A stretch of DNA of 62,276 nt from Bdellovibrio sp. 28-41-41 (GCA_002256935.1 NCGL01000008.1:1-62276); one strand, 5' to 3'. Numbered from the stretch's first letter, positions 34,286-43,955 are shown. Notes: generated from the sequence alone by a model not told the origin. Translations and numbers: made by a program.

Positions 34286-34902
34286 ATTTGATTTTTCATC
34301 AATCTATCTAAATTAAAATCAGCGGTTTCCAAAGCCCAAGTATCTTTGTATAAGCTTGTTTCGCTGAATAGCAGCACCTTTTGACTTGAATCCACTACGA
34401 TTTCACCCAACTGAAAATGGCAATGCATCTCAGTTCCCAAATACTGTTGCGGCAATGGCAACGCATTGGGTGTCATCGAGTATGCCAGTGGCACAGACAC
34501 ACTGAGCGGAATTAGTTTGTCTTTAAATAGATACAAATTGGGCGATCCCACTTGTACCCAGCTAAATTTATTATCCTTCTTATAAAGGATGGTTAGCTCG
34601 TAACACGATTTATAAGAGTCACGGTTTTCCCCACGATAAATTAAATCGTTAATTAGAAGTGTACACATTCTTAGAAAATTACAATTGCGGGACAAGTAGG
34701 TATTCATCTCGAAAGGAGAAGTCACTTCGACGTCACCTTCCGCCGCAAACACAAACTTTTGGATTTCTTCAAAAATTCGATCTTTGAAACTGCTCTCACC
34801 CCAACACGTCATAATCACAATCATATTCAAGTCGGTACTCTGAAACACCGTCGGCTTAGGACGAATGACTTTGGTGCTATAGTTTCGCTCGTGAAGTTTC
34901 AC
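34231..34902 (-). CDS. Degenerate PP2C-like phosphatase homologue
   Basis: The 223-residue protein has PP2C-like order. The segment FSWVQVGSPNLYLFKDKLIPLS aligns by eye with the VGDSRxYLxRxGxLxxLT motif. The metal-binding Asp residues of PP2C (DG and GD motifs) are missing: VGS replaces VGD. It is therefore probably a pseudophosphatase. It is the last gene of the tadC-FHA operon and overlaps the FHA protein gene by 1 bp. FHA domains bind phosphothreonine, so a linked phospho-signalling role is reasonable. The assignment is tentative. Confidence 0.55.
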   Translation of the reverse strand: MKLHERNYSTKVIRPKPTVFQSTDLNMIVIMTCWGESSFKDRIFEEIQKFVFAAEGDVEVTSPFEMNTYLSRNCNFLRMCTLLINDLIYRGENRDSYKSCYELTILYKKDNKFSWVQVGSPNLYLFKDKLIPLSVSVPLAYSMTPNALPLPQQYLGTEMHCHFQLGEIVVDSSQKVLLFSETSLYKDTWALETADFNLDRLMKNQIQLDPESPFWMAIIDFKD

Positions 34903-37013
34903 TAATGAGCCCCATACTTTTTCAGTTTAACAAAGGCCTTAGAATAATATTCGCCATCTTTAACATCCATTTCTAAAATTTCTTTCCATTTCTTGATAGC
35001 ACACGACTTGTTTTCCATGCACTCGACCTGGTTATATTGCTCTTCAATAACGGACTCATCCCAAATTGGCTTAATTTCTTTTGCCAAATCCCGCTTTAGG
35101 CTAGCAATACGGTCTTCAAAGCTGCCATCCAAAGGGTTTACCTTCTGAGCTCGTCGGAACTGATCAATCGCGTCTTTATATTTTTTCTGATTAGCAAACT
35201 TCTCGCCGTCCTCGACATATTTAGACGATTTCGACGAAATCATTTTTTGGATCGACGCAATTTTCCTGTGCGAAATATCTTTCAATTCTTCTGGGTCTGG
35301 CAGGTCTTGCCTTAAAACGACTTTGTATTCGTCAATGGCTTGCAATAAATTGCCACTTTTTTCTGACGAATGCGCGCGATCATAAATCGATTTAAGTTTT
35401 GCCACTCGCTCGCGATAACTTTTCTGCTCGGCGGCTTTTCGGTTTTTTTCTTCGATATGAGCTTGGATTTTAAGCACAGCTGCCTGATGTTGAGGATGTT
35501 CAGGGTTAATCATAACGGCGTCTCGCGCACACTCGTCGTACTCGCCCATAGACATTTCGGGGTTTGATCCTAGTTTCTTTTCGCACTCGTTGTATACTGT
35601 CGAAACGATCTGTTCTTGCTTTTGCTTAATTTCCATTTCCTTATTATGACGATCGATCTCGCGTTGTGCTTCTATTGCAATCGTTGCGTTTTTTAGAAGA
35701 TCATCTACCTCTAAACCAAATTTAGTTTTCTTATACTGGATACCGGTATCTTCTAGCTTCTTGATGATCTTCTGGGCCTCATCATACGAAAGCTGATATG
35801 ATTTTTTGAAATAATAGTCTGTCGCGATTTCATAACTTTGCTTCAACAATGATAATTCACTTGGCGAAAGCTTGCTAAATGGATCTGAAGGATTTGCAAC
35901 TTTAGTTGCTTTTTTCGGAGCCAAAAATTCACTATAGCCAACAAACATGAAAACCAGCACTACTGCGACTATCAAAACTAGGCGGATCTGTTTCTTTTTG
36001 TCAGCGCCTGTTTCATCGTACTCTTCAAATTCACCCTCTGACATCGGTGCCTGTTGATAATTATAATTGAGTGCGTTTTGATCCACATAAGGAGGCATGC
36101 CCTGATTTTGGTTTTGATACAACGACGGCAACGGAGCCTGTTCTGATGTATAGTGCACCAATGAATTTTGCGTCGCTTGCGTATGCGCAATACTCATTCC
36201 TGTATGAAGAGCCGGCAGATTTGTATGCTCTAGATTTTGAAAGTTGGCATCCTGAATCTTTTTAAGCTCGTTATCAAAATCTTTATTTTTAAGTTCGAAT
36301 ATCATCATCGTATCTAAAACTTGGATTCGATCACCACTTTTCACAGGGGTCGCTTCATTAGGAGTTAGAGCTCTCGAATTTAACGAAGTCCCATTCACAC
36401 TACCAAGATCGACGATGAAATAATTATTGCCTTCGCGGGTAATTTTAAACTGCTTTCGACTGACGCGATGATCGTCAATTAGAATTTCACATGATGCTTC
36501 ACGACCGGCAACCCACTCGTTCTGATCTGACAAAACAACCAAGTTTTGCAAAAACTGATTGTCGTCCATAAATTGAATATGCGGCAAATACGAAATGCCG
36601 CCGACACGGGTTTTTTCAAACTCATCAGCATCACCGACTATCACGTTTTCTTGTGCAACCAAAGGTATATCGAATTTCGGCTGCATTGGTTGCATTGTCT
36701 GTGGAGCCAAAATCTCTTTTGAATCTTCTTTTATAAATTCAAAATCGTAAGGATAAATACTGAAAACGGAATCTTCTTGTAAGGTAAACTGGCGAACTCT
36801 ATCGTTGTTGAATTGAATATCGCCAAAGCGAGACAAAACTTCTACCGTCCAAGCCTGATCAAATTTTAAAACAAAGTGTTCTCTGGAAATGGCTTTGCCG
36901 GCTTCCATGTATATATCAGCGCCTTCTTTACGGCCCGCCAAATAGATTTTAGCTTCATCTAATATAATTTCTTTTACTAACTTTCCACTTTGTTTAACAC
37001 GCAAGGATGACAT
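34902..37013 (-). CDS. Membrane protein with two FHA domains and TPR-like C-terminus
   Basis: The 703-residue protein has an FHA-like N-terminal region (about 10-90) and a clear FHA domain near 165-240 (VAGREASCEILI, HRVSRKQF, GSVNGTSLNS). A membrane segment lies at about 343-363. A long charged helical C-terminus follows, with TPR-like pairs (KYVEDGEKFANQKKYKDAID). The FHA parts should be cytoplasmic and the C-terminal part periplasmic. FHA domains read phosphothreonine. It overlaps its neighbours by 1 bp on each side and belongs to the tadC operon. Confidence 0.8.
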   Translation of the reverse strand: MSSLRVKQSGKLVKEIILDEAKIYLAGRKEGADIYMEAGKAISREHFVLKFDQAWTVEVLSRFGDIQFNNDRVRQFTLQEDSVFSIYPYDFEFIKEDSKEILAPQTMQPMQPKFDIPLVAQENVIVGDADEFEKTRVGGISYLPHIQFMDDNQFLQNLVVLSDQNEWVAGREASCEILIDDHRVSRKQFKITREGNNYFIVDLGSVNGTSLNSRALTPNEATPVKSGDRIQVLDTMMIFELKNKDFDNELKKIQDANFQNLEHTNLPALHTGMSIAHTQATQNSLVHYTSEQAPLPSLYQNQNQGMPPYVDQNALNYNYQQAPMSEGEFEEYDETGADKKKQIRLVLIVAVVLVFMFVGYSEFLAPKKATKVANPSDPFSKLSPSELSLLKQSYEIATDYYFKKSYQLSYDEAQKIIKKLEDTGIQYKKTKFGLEVDDLLKNATIAIEAQREIDRHNKEMEIKQKQEQIVSTVYNECEKKLGSNPEMSMGEYDECARDAVMINPEHPQHQAAVLKIQAHIEEKNRKAAEQKSYRERVAKLKSIYDRAHSSEKSGNLLQAIDEYKVVLRQDLPDPEELKDISHRKIASIQKMISSKSSKYVEDGEKFANQKKYKDAIDQFRRAQKVNPLDGSFEDRIASLKRDLAKEIKPIWDESVIEEQYNQVECMENKSCAIKKWKEILEMDVKDGEYYSKAFVKLKKYGAH

Positions 37014-38107
37014 TAGAATCTCCTCACTTTATCTAAGTTCGTGCACTCTTCAAAAAACTGCCTAGCTTCCACAAATTTTGGATGCTTCATGTTGTTGTTG
37101 ATATACAGCTGTACAGTTTGAAATGATGATTTACACATTCTATAATTACTATTTTCTCTATATTTTAACCCTTCTGCAAAGTAGAAATCAATCAGACGGT
37201 CTAGCTTTCTCTGGGCGTCCCGAGCAAACTTATCGGCATCAACCAATGAAGGGTCACTTTGATAAGCCGAATTTAAAAAGCTAATAGATCTTTGATAATT
37301 GCCATTCAAAAACTCGCGCATGCCGCTAATAAAAAACTGTTGAGCCATGGCTTGACGAGAATTCTGGCTATCCATTTTTGTTAGTGCTTGTTTTGCTCGT
37401 TCAACGGATTCCTGATAACGACGATCGTCCTGAAAAACAGGTGTTACAATTTCTACCGGTTTTTCCGGTTTTGCATTTTCATCGGGCTTACTTGGTAAAA
37501 CAAAGATGGCCACAATAATAATGCCTACAATTCCAATCAAAAACATTGGAATGAAACTCTCTTGTTTTTTAGGCACTTTGCGACGTCTAGGTGGTGGTGG
37601 CGCTCCCATATTCATTGAATTTGGAGGGATTGCTGCTTGATTTCTATAATTACTAGGCGGCGGTTGTTTTAGCACAGGTCCTGAAATCTGTGATTGCGGC
37701 TGCGGCTGAACCAATCCTACTGGCACTGTTGCTGTCGGCGTCAGCGGTTGAAGAGGATTTTTGAATTGTTTCGGCGCGGCTGGAGGAAATGTAAATTTAA
37801 ATTCTGTTTCACCAACATTGATTACACACGCTTGCGTAATTTTATATTGATTTTCTTTAAGACCGTTTACAAACATCGGGTTCTTATCTGTTTTATTGAA
37901 CACATAGAAAACTTCATTTTCTTGACGTATTTCCACATGCACGCGGCTAACGCGTGGGTCATGTTGCAAGCAAATTTGATTTTCTGTACCGCGGCCAATA
38001 GCAATAGATGCCGTATCGACAAAAGAAAACTTCTGCCCCAGGTGTGGACCTGAAACAACTTCCAATTCGAAAGGTAAAAGTTTTACTTTAGCCGCAGCAC
38101 TCATCAA
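37013..38107 (-). CDS. Membrane FHA protein with periplasmic TPR-like domain
   Basis: The 364-residue protein has an N-terminal FHA domain (about 10-105: IGRGTENQICLQ, DPRVSRVHVEI), a Pro/Gln-rich linker, and one membrane segment (about 190-208). Helical repeats follow (YQRSISFLNSAYQSDPS). It has the same design as the 703-residue neighbour. It starts with a 4-bp overlap with the preceding gene. Function: phosphothreonine-dependent docking linked to the Tad machinery, by inference. Confidence 0.82.
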   Translation of the reverse strand: MMSAAAKVKLLPFELEVVSGPHLGQKFSFVDTASIAIGRGTENQICLQHDPRVSRVHVEIRQENEVFYVFNKTDKNPMFVNGLKENQYKITQACVINVGETEFKFTFPPAAPKQFKNPLQPLTPTATVPVGLVQPQPQSQISGPVLKQPPPSNYRNQAAIPPNSMNMGAPPPPRRRKVPKKQESFIPMFLIGIVGIIIVAIFVLPSKPDENAKPEKPVEIVTPVFQDDRRYQESVERAKQALTKMDSQNSRQAMAQQFFISGMREFLNGNYQRSISFLNSAYQSDPSLVDADKFARDAQRKLDRLIDFYFAEGLKYRENSNYRMCKSSFQTVQLYINNNMKHPKFVEARQFFEECTNLDKVRRF

Positions 38108-39747
38108 GTATCTTCCTTCTTAGGTACAATCGAAAATAAAAAATAGTCAGGATTGACACCGTTCATTACTGGATGGCAGCGAATAATAATTGTACCGCGT
38201 CCCAGATCAATTTCTCGTTGATGAATTTGGTTTGGAACTTGAACGGATTCCTGAATCAATTCAAAAATATTTAATTTCAGAGACTGATCAACAATAGCAT
38301 CAACACCTTGAGCCATTAGGTTTTCCACAGAGTTTTGCGCCAAAGATTCAAAGTTACTATTCAAATTCAGAATTTTCTTATCTAGCGTAACTGCAAATGC
38401 TGGGTCACGGAAATGTTGAATCAACATGCTGGCCTCAAAGTCTCTACTTTGTGATCCTTGCCCCTGCCCCTCTCCACTAATATAACGAGTCAGCAAACTA
38501 GACACGTTACCGGCTAAGGCTTGTAATGGCGGGAATAAAAAAGTGTTCTCAATAGCATCAGTTTTTTCACGAAGGGCGATATCCAATTGTCTATTTAAGC
38601 TAGAAATAGGGAACTCTATTAATTTGTATAAGAAGAAGAACAGAATTCCACCAAAGATACTGGCAATAATCAGATTCTGCATAAATAAGCTGACTATAAT
38701 TCCATCATCCATTGCCAAAACACTAATATCATAAATTACAACGGCGAAGGCCACTGGCACGGCCTCTTGCTTGTCGACATCATATCTTTCAATTGGAAAC
38801 GAGGCTCCAATCGTCGTATTATCGATCGATCTTACAATATCACGGCTAGAACGCTGAACTTCGTTTAAGAATGGAATGTCCATGGTCCGGCCCGCTTTGG
38901 CTGGTGGCGCGATAACCGACCCATCGGTTCGACTAATAATTAGAGCTTCTTTAACACCGTCTTCACGTTCGATTGAAAAGGTGCTTAAAGAAGAGTAGTT
39001 ATTTTCTGAAATACCTCGACGATTTGTCTCGGCTAAAGCACGAGCTAAAGATCCTGCTCTTTTTCTAGCTTCACCTTGGATACTGTCGCGACTGACGGTA
39101 ATCATAGGGAAGAGTGAAAACAGCGTCACTGCAAAAATAAATAGTCCTACAAAACCAGCAAGAACCATTTTCATTTCAAAAATTTGAGCTAGCTTATAAA
39201 CACCCGGTAGGACAACTCTATTAAGGTACTCTTCTATTTTTTCTTTTAATTCTTTCTGCGCAGCTCGTTCCTGTCTTGGCTCTTTGGCTACTGATAAATG
39301 TGCCGACAAGTGTGCTTGAGTCATCTGTTGCTGATAAATAGAATTCATCTGCATTGGCTGTTGCTGTTGCGCCAGCGCACCATGTGGTTGGGGAATAAAT
39401 CCTTGCGGTACTTGTTGTTGCTGACCTTGTCTAATTAACTGCGTGTTTGCTTTTAATTGCGGCGTAGGCACAACATCTAAAAATACATTGTGGATACTAA
39501 ATTTATCACCCAAACGCAATGTCGTGGATTGAATTTTAGTTCCGTTTACATAAGTTCCATTGCTGGAATTACTATCGATAACTTTGATACCTTCTTGGGT
39601 AACATGCAATTCACAGTGAATCTTAGACACACCCTGCACCATGATTTTAATATCACACTGAGAGGCACGTCCCAGCGTGTTCTTGCCATTTTTCAAATTA
39701 AATATTTGGCCTGCTTGGGGACCATTCAATATTCTAAGAGACCACAT
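38104..39747 (-). CDS. FHA protein with two membrane segments and PAS-like C-terminus
   Basis: The 547-residue protein has a good FHA domain (about 1-95: LGRASQCDIKI, VSKIHCEL, NSSNGTYVNG) and a Gln-rich linker. A first membrane segment lies near 193-215, then an extracytoplasmic loop of about 130 residues that could sense ligands, a second segment near 345-370, and a PAS-like cytoplasmic end (DPAFAVTLDKKILNLNSNFESLA). The layout is that of a transmembrane receptor, but without kinase or methyl-accepting part. It overlaps the DUF192 gene by 14 bp. Confidence 0.8.
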   Translation of the reverse strand: MWSLRILNGPQAGQIFNLKNGKNTLGRASQCDIKIMVQGVSKIHCELHVTQEGIKVIDSNSSNGTYVNGTKIQSTTLRLGDKFSIHNVFLDVVPTPQLKANTQLIRQGQQQQVPQGFIPQPHGALAQQQQPMQMNSIYQQQMTQAHLSAHLSVAKEPRQERAAQKELKEKIEEYLNRVVLPGVYKLAQIFEMKMVLAGFVGLFIFAVTLFSLFPMITVSRDSIQGEARKRAGSLARALAETNRRGISENNYSSLSTFSIEREDGVKEALIISRTDGSVIAPPAKAGRTMDIPFLNEVQRSSRDIVRSIDNTTIGASFPIERYDVDKQEAVPVAFAVVIYDISVLAMDDGIIVSLFMQNLIIASIFGGILFFFLYKLIEFPISSLNRQLDIALREKTDAIENTFLFPPLQALAGNVSSLLTRYISGEGQGQGSQSRDFEASMLIQHFRDPAFAVTLDKKILNLNSNFESLAQNSVENLMAQGVDAIVDQSLKLNIFELIQESVQVPNQIHQREIDLGRGTIIIRCHPVMNGVNPDYFLFSIVPKKEDT

Positions 39748-40081
39748 TGAGCTGATCTCCTTTCTTTACATTTGATTTACGAATAGATCCAGAAGGCAGC
39801 TCGATAACAGAACGCGATCTCCATCTTGGGAAGACAACTTTCCAAGGTGCTACATTTTCAACTAAATCATCCACGACCAAATCCTTGGTTACAAAAATAC
39901 AATCAATAGAAAATTTCATAAAAAAAGTATGAATGCTGTTACATGGATTAATCCACAAACCTTCTTGTTCATTCAAACTCGCTCGTTTCAATAAGCCAAC
40001 GCCACGGTCGACAAACGCCGTCGCCACCTCTAGGTGAGGAACAAGGACTGTGTTTTGAGTTTTATTCCACATCTGTTTCAT
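39734..40081 (-). CDS. DUF192 family protein
   Basis: The 115-residue protein has the DUF192 pattern: GVGLLKRASLNEQEGLWINPCNSIHTFFMKFSIDCIFV with the core NSIHTFFM and IDCIFV strands, and PWKVVFP near the C-terminus. Members are small beta proteins, often secreted; this one has no evident signal peptide. The role is unknown. It is the second gene of the tadC operon and starts 7 bp after tadC. Confidence 0.85.
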   Translation of the reverse strand: MKQMWNKTQNTVLVPHLEVATAFVDRGVGLLKRASLNEQEGLWINPCNSIHTFFMKFSIDCIFVTKDLVVDDLVENVAPWKVVFPRWRSRSVIELPSGSIRKSNVKKGDQLNVVS

Positions 40082-40088
40082 ATTTCCT

Positions 40089-40988
40089 CTAGTACATCAT
40101 TCCCAAAGCTACCGGACCTAACACCATGATGAAAACAGCAGGCACAATACAAACCATGATCGGAATCATGATTGTTTGAGTCGCTTTCTCACCAGCCTTT
40201 TCCGCGCGCATAAATCTCTCAAGTCTGATCTGCTCAGATTGTTCTTTCAGAACTCGCGAAATCGGAGCACCCGACGCCTGCGCATCCAAAATCACAGCCA
40301 CAAACGATGTGATCTCACTCATGTCGAGTCGGCCCACCATTTTTCTTAAAGCTTCTTCACGCGAAGAACCCATTTGAGTTTCATGAATCACGATAGATAA
40401 TTCAGCCGCTAAGACACTGTCCGTGCCTTTTGATTTATCAATCAACTTTTGAACTGCCGAGAAAAACTCAAGACCGGCCTCAACTGACAAAGCTAACAAA
40501 TCAATAAAAAATGGAAGGTCAGCGCGAACACTCGATTCCCGTTTCGTTTTCTCGCCCATCGCATGCATGATAGGCAAATAGAAACCAAATGGAATCAACG
40601 CGATAATAAAAACGATTGGAAACCCTAATTGAAGAGCAAAATCCATCAGGGCAATAAATAACGGGAACATTACGCCCCACAAAATTTGCAGTCCAATGAA
40701 TTCATCTTCGTTCAGCTCTGCTGATAGACCGCCCACCATAATGTATCTAGAAACTTTTTTTCGATAGCTAGCACTCTTAACTTTCAAGGCATGCTGCAAA
40801 GTAAATTGATGTACAAGCGGCCGAGACATATTGATAATCGGATTTTTTGATTTCTCCGGTTCATCATTGTTCGCCCAGCTCAGTTGTTGTTTATCTTTAT
40901 TGCTTTGAATGAATGCCGAAACAAAAAAGTAAACGGAAATTCCGCCTAAAAAGACGGCCAAAAAAAGCAATATGTTATCACTTCCCAT
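40089..40988 (-). CDS. tadC: TadC-type inner-membrane protein (type II secretion F family)
   Basis: The 299-residue protein has three to four membrane segments and the GspF/TadC domain (RADLPFFIDLLALSVEAGLEFFSAV, MGSSREEALRKM, EQIRLERFMRAEKAGEKA). TadC forms the platform for assembly of type IVc (Tad/Flp) pili with TadB. No other tad genes are in the window: it heads an operon of DUF192 and FHA genes, and the gene upstream is on the other strand. Its partner genes must lie elsewhere in the genome. Confidence 0.88.
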   Translation of the reverse strand: MGSDNILLFLAVFLGGISVYFFVSAFIQSNKDKQQLSWANNDEPEKSKNPIINMSRPLVHQFTLQHALKVKSASYRKKVSRYIMVGGLSAELNEDEFIGLQILWGVMFPLFIALMDFALQLGFPIVFIIALIPFGFYLPIMHAMGEKTKRESSVRADLPFFIDLLALSVEAGLEFFSAVQKLIDKSKGTDSVLAAELSIVIHETQMGSSREEALRKMVGRLDMSEITSFVAVILDAQASGAPISRVLKEQSEQIRLERFMRAEKAGEKATQTIMIPIMVCIVPAVFIMVLGPVALGMMY

Positions 40989-41018
40989 TTTATCCCTTTC
41001 GTGTTTGAGTGAAATTGG

Positions 41019-41627
41019 ATGAGCGAATTAGTATTAGCATCTCAATCTCCCCGACGAATCCAATTACTTGAAAAAGCGGGCTTTTCATTTACTTCCATAC
41101 CTATCAATACATCGGAATTAATTGATGAAAACTTACACCCAGACACCCAGATTTTAAGTATAACACGACAAAAGTTAGAGGCGGCTACAATATGGCTAAA
41201 AGGCCTGTCTAAAGAGGATTCTACCGTCATCGTGGCAGATACCGAAGTACTCTTCCGAGGAAGACACTTAGGTAAGCCTCAAAATAAAGAACACTCACGG
41301 GAAATAATTAGACGTTTGTCTGGAAATGCTCACTTTGTAAAAACAGCAGTCATCATAAAAAATTTGAAAACTTTGAAGGAAGTGTCTCATATTGAGTCGT
41401 CACTTGTGCAGTTTCGATTGCTAACAGACAGGGAAGTTGATGATTACGTAAACACAGACGAAGGTATGGATAAAGCCGGTGCCTATGGAATCCAGGGCCT
41501 TGGTCAGAGGCTGGTCGCCTTTCAGCGAGGTTCGATGAATAATATTATTGGTTTTCCCATTGAAACCATCGCGCCTATTTTGAAAAATGAATTTAATTTT
41601 GCGACGTCAAACACTACGAGTAAATAA
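41019..41627 (+). CDS. Maf-family nucleoside triphosphate pyrophosphatase
   Basis: The 202-residue protein begins LVLASQSPRRIQLLEKAGF, the classic Maf start, and has the catalytic ADTEVL and the GAYGIQGLG segment. Maf proteins hydrolyse dTTP, UTP or modified nucleotides and restrain septum formation. It is the first gene of maf-yggS-proC; yggS starts 2 bp after its stop. Confidence 0.93.
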   Translation: MSELVLASQSPRRIQLLEKAGFSFTSIPINTSELIDENLHPDTQILSITRQKLEAATIWLKGLSKEDSTVIVADTEVLFRGRHLGKPQNKEHSREIIRRLSGNAHFVKTAVIIKNLKTLKEVSHIESSLVQFRLLTDREVDDYVNTDEGMDKAGAYGIQGLGQRLVAFQRGSMNNIIGFPIETIAPILKNEFNFATSNTTSK

Positions 41628-41629
41628 TT

Positions 41630-42307
41630 ATGAGCCAGGTAAAAACCGTTTCCGAACTTCAAGCGGACATAAAAAAATTCAGTCCACATCCAGACAAAGT
41701 CAAGCTACTGGCCGTTTCCAAGCGACAACCAAATGAGAAAATTGTAGATCTTGTGAAGCAGCAGCAACTGGCTTTCGGTGAAAACTATGTACAAGAAGCA
41801 CTCGAAAAAATTGAACAGCTGCCGAAAAATTTAGAATGGCATCTGATCGGACATTTACAGTCTAAAAAAGTGAATTCAATCATCGGAAAATTTGCCTACA
41901 TACACTCGGTGGATTCACTAAAATTGGCAGAACTCATAGGGCAGAAATCTAAAATCGCAGGAATCACACAAAAGATTTTTATCGAGATTAATCTGGCCGA
42001 CGAGGAATCAAAAACTGGTTTTCACCAGCAAAATTTGATGAATCAGTGGTCACAATTAGTATCCATTGATGCGTTACAAATTGTAGGCTTAATGGCCTTA
42101 CCACCGGCGAGTGACATTGAGTCCGCTACTCGTCAGCATTTTAAAAATTTATATCAACTACAACAAGAACTTCGAAAAAAAACAGATACAAGCCGTCACC
42201 CTTTGGATAGTCTATCCATGGGAACAAGTCAGGATTACCCGATCGCACTTCAAGAAGGCGCAACGGTCATTCGCGTAGGCACCATACTTTTTGGTGAAAG
42301 GGTTTAA
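41630..42307 (+). CDS. YggS-type PLP homeostasis protein
   Basis: The 225-residue protein is a single-domain PLP barrel. The cofactor lysine is in LLAVSKRQP and the family strand LEWHLIGHLQSKKVN and C-terminal MGTSQDYPIALQEGATVIRVG are present. It keeps PLP levels balanced and is often next to proC, as here: proC begins directly after its stop. Confidence 0.93.
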   Translation: MSQVKTVSELQADIKKFSPHPDKVKLLAVSKRQPNEKIVDLVKQQQLAFGENYVQEALEKIEQLPKNLEWHLIGHLQSKKVNSIIGKFAYIHSVDSLKLAELIGQKSKIAGITQKIFIEINLADEESKTGFHQQNLMNQWSQLVSIDALQIVGLMALPPASDIESATRQHFKNLYQLQQELRKKTDTSRHPLDSLSMGTSQDYPIALQEGATVIRVGTILFGERV

Positions 42308-43135
42308 ATGGTATTTTCTGGTATAAACTCAATTGGCTTCATGGGCTGCGGAAATATGGCGCAGGCAATTATCAAAGGGCTTATCGATAACAAAGTTGTT
42401 CCTGCACAAAAAATTTATGTCAGCAATCGGTCTCCGGGAAAACCACTAAAACTGCATGATCAATACGGCGTCAACATTGCCAAAAGCAATGAAGAGCTTG
42501 TTGAAAGTTCGCAAGTCGTTGTTTTATCAATGAAGCCTCAAGATTTGCTTGCCGCGATTGATCCACTAGGAGGAATTTTCACAGAAAAGCAAATTGTGAT
42601 CAGCCTTGCTGCCGGGATCAAACTGAGCACCCTGAAAAAACATTTGCCGCTGCTGCGCTGGATTCGCTTGATGCCCAACACACCAACGCTGATTGGACAA
42701 GGCCTAGTAGGCTATTTCACAGACCAACCCGATTCCTACTTAGATACCTTGGTAGAAGATTTTTTCAAGCCACTTGGTCAAACGACTAAAGTAAAAGACG
42801 AAGATCAGTTCGAATCATTTATGGTGGCGTGCTCGAGCGGTGTCGGTTTTGTTTATGAACTGATGATCTACTGGCAAGATTGGATGATCGAATATGGATT
42901 TGACGAAGACGTAGCCAAAAATCTAACTCTAGAGACATTTCTAGGAGCCTCTTTACTTGCGAAAAATAGCGCGAATTTAAATTTGGATGAATTACAATCC
43001 AGAGTCGCTTCTAAAAAAGGCGTTACCGAGGCGGGATTGCAGTCTATGCGTGATTCTGAGATCGAGAGATCACTGCGCGTCGCTTTCGAAAAAGCCGGCC
43101 TACGTAATCAAGAAATGGCGAAATTATTAAAATAG
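42308..43135 (+). CDS. proC: Pyrroline-5-carboxylate reductase
   Basis: The 275-residue enzyme reduces pyrroline-5-carboxylate to proline. It has the NAD(P) loop IGFMGCGNMAQAII, the LMPNTP motif and the C-terminal signature SKKGVTEAGLQSM. The ATG follows the yggS stop with no gap, so the three genes form one operon. Confidence 0.95.
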   Translation: MVFSGINSIGFMGCGNMAQAIIKGLIDNKVVPAQKIYVSNRSPGKPLKLHDQYGVNIAKSNEELVESSQVVVLSMKPQDLLAAIDPLGGIFTEKQIVISLAAGIKLSTLKKHLPLLRWIRLMPNTPTLIGQGLVGYFTDQPDSYLDTLVEDFFKPLGQTTKVKDEDQFESFMVACSSGVGFVYELMIYWQDWMIEYGFDEDVAKNLTLETFLGASLLAKNSANLNLDELQSRVASKKGVTEAGLQSMRDSEIERSLRVAFEKAGLRNQEMAKLLK

Positions 43136-43158
43136 TTCTACCAAAGATAGAATCCGTC

Positions 43159-43189
43159 GCATCCATACAAATCCGTTCAGTATGGATGC
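43159..43189. terminator. 10-bp hairpin between convergent genes
   Basis: GCATCCATAC (43159-43168) and GTATGGATGC (43180-43189) pair perfectly around an 11-base loop, between the proC stop and the stop of a convergent gene. On the plus strand it is followed by AAAAAA, not T, so it is not a canonical terminator. It may still stop or protect transcripts from either side. Confidence 0.5.
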
Positions 43190-43210
43190 AAAAAATTTCG
43201 GGAAATAAAA

Positions 43211-43915
43211 TTAGAATCGTTTACCAATCTTCAAAACAGCAGCCCCTTCATAAAATCGCTCAACCTCTAGCCCCATTTGAAAATTCTGAAAGTCGTACGA
43301 CAATCCAGCAAACGTTCGGTTCTGAGCAAGATCCTCTGTCGCCGTCATACGATCATCGGTCAAACCATTATTCCCACCGATAAATGAGCCAATAATCCGA
43401 GCTTGGCCGAAGCCGCCGTAGAAGGACCAGTACTTGGTGAAGTAATTAATAACAAAATCTAAACCCGTGCTTTGCACACCTAGCAAGTTTCCAAAATTAA
43501 TGCCGCCCCCGTGAAGTAGGACGCCGATCGTTACGGGCATTTGTTCGTCTTCGTAAAATGTATATTTCAAAGATCCGCTATAACCTGACATTTCTGTTTG
43601 CAGAAAGAATGGAATAAATTGAAACGAAATTTCGACGTTATGATAAAAGCCCTTGGCTATACCAAAACGAGTCAGGACTTGGTTCTGCTGATCTACAGTC
43701 GTTGTGCTTAAAGAATTTATATCGGCAAATGCGACAGATTCTACCTGGGAAGAAATTTCGACACCGTCGTACCCACCCAGCATATAGCCGTTGGATACAT
43801 ATTTAGTTGTCCCGACAAAGCCGATTGTCTTCATTACGGTTTTTCGTTTTTCTGAATCTAAACCATTCGGTAATTTTAATGAGGCGAAAATTGAGGGTGC
43901 TAAAAACAACAACAA
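43211..43915 (-). CDS. Probable outer-membrane protein, start uncertain
   Basis: The frame opens at ATG 44119, but its first 55 or so residues overlap the upstream gene and look non-coding. A signal-peptide-like stretch (VIVLLLFLAPSIFAS) follows. The best usable start is TTG 43915, with AAGAG eight bases upstream; an ATA at 43930 gives a better signal peptide but is an unusual start codon. The mature part has glycine-rich alternating strands (FINYFTKYWSFYGGF, IGVLLHGGGINFG) and ends FEGAAVLKIGKRF, like an outer-membrane barrel. No family was recognised. Confidence 0.6.
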   Translation of the reverse strand: MLLFLAPSIFASLKLPNGLDSEKRKTVMKTIGFVGTTKYVSNGYMLGGYDGVEISSQVESVAFADINSLSTTTVDQQNQVLTRFGIAKGFYHNVEISFQFIPFFLQTEMSGYSGSLKYTFYEDEQMPVTIGVLLHGGGINFGNLLGVQSTGLDFVINYFTKYWSFYGGFGQARIIGSFIGGNNGLTDDRMTATEDLAQNRTFAGLSYDFQNFQMGLEVERFYEGAAVLKIGKRF

Positions 43916-43955
43916 AACAATAACTCTTATGTTGTATAGATTAAAGTTTTGAAAA

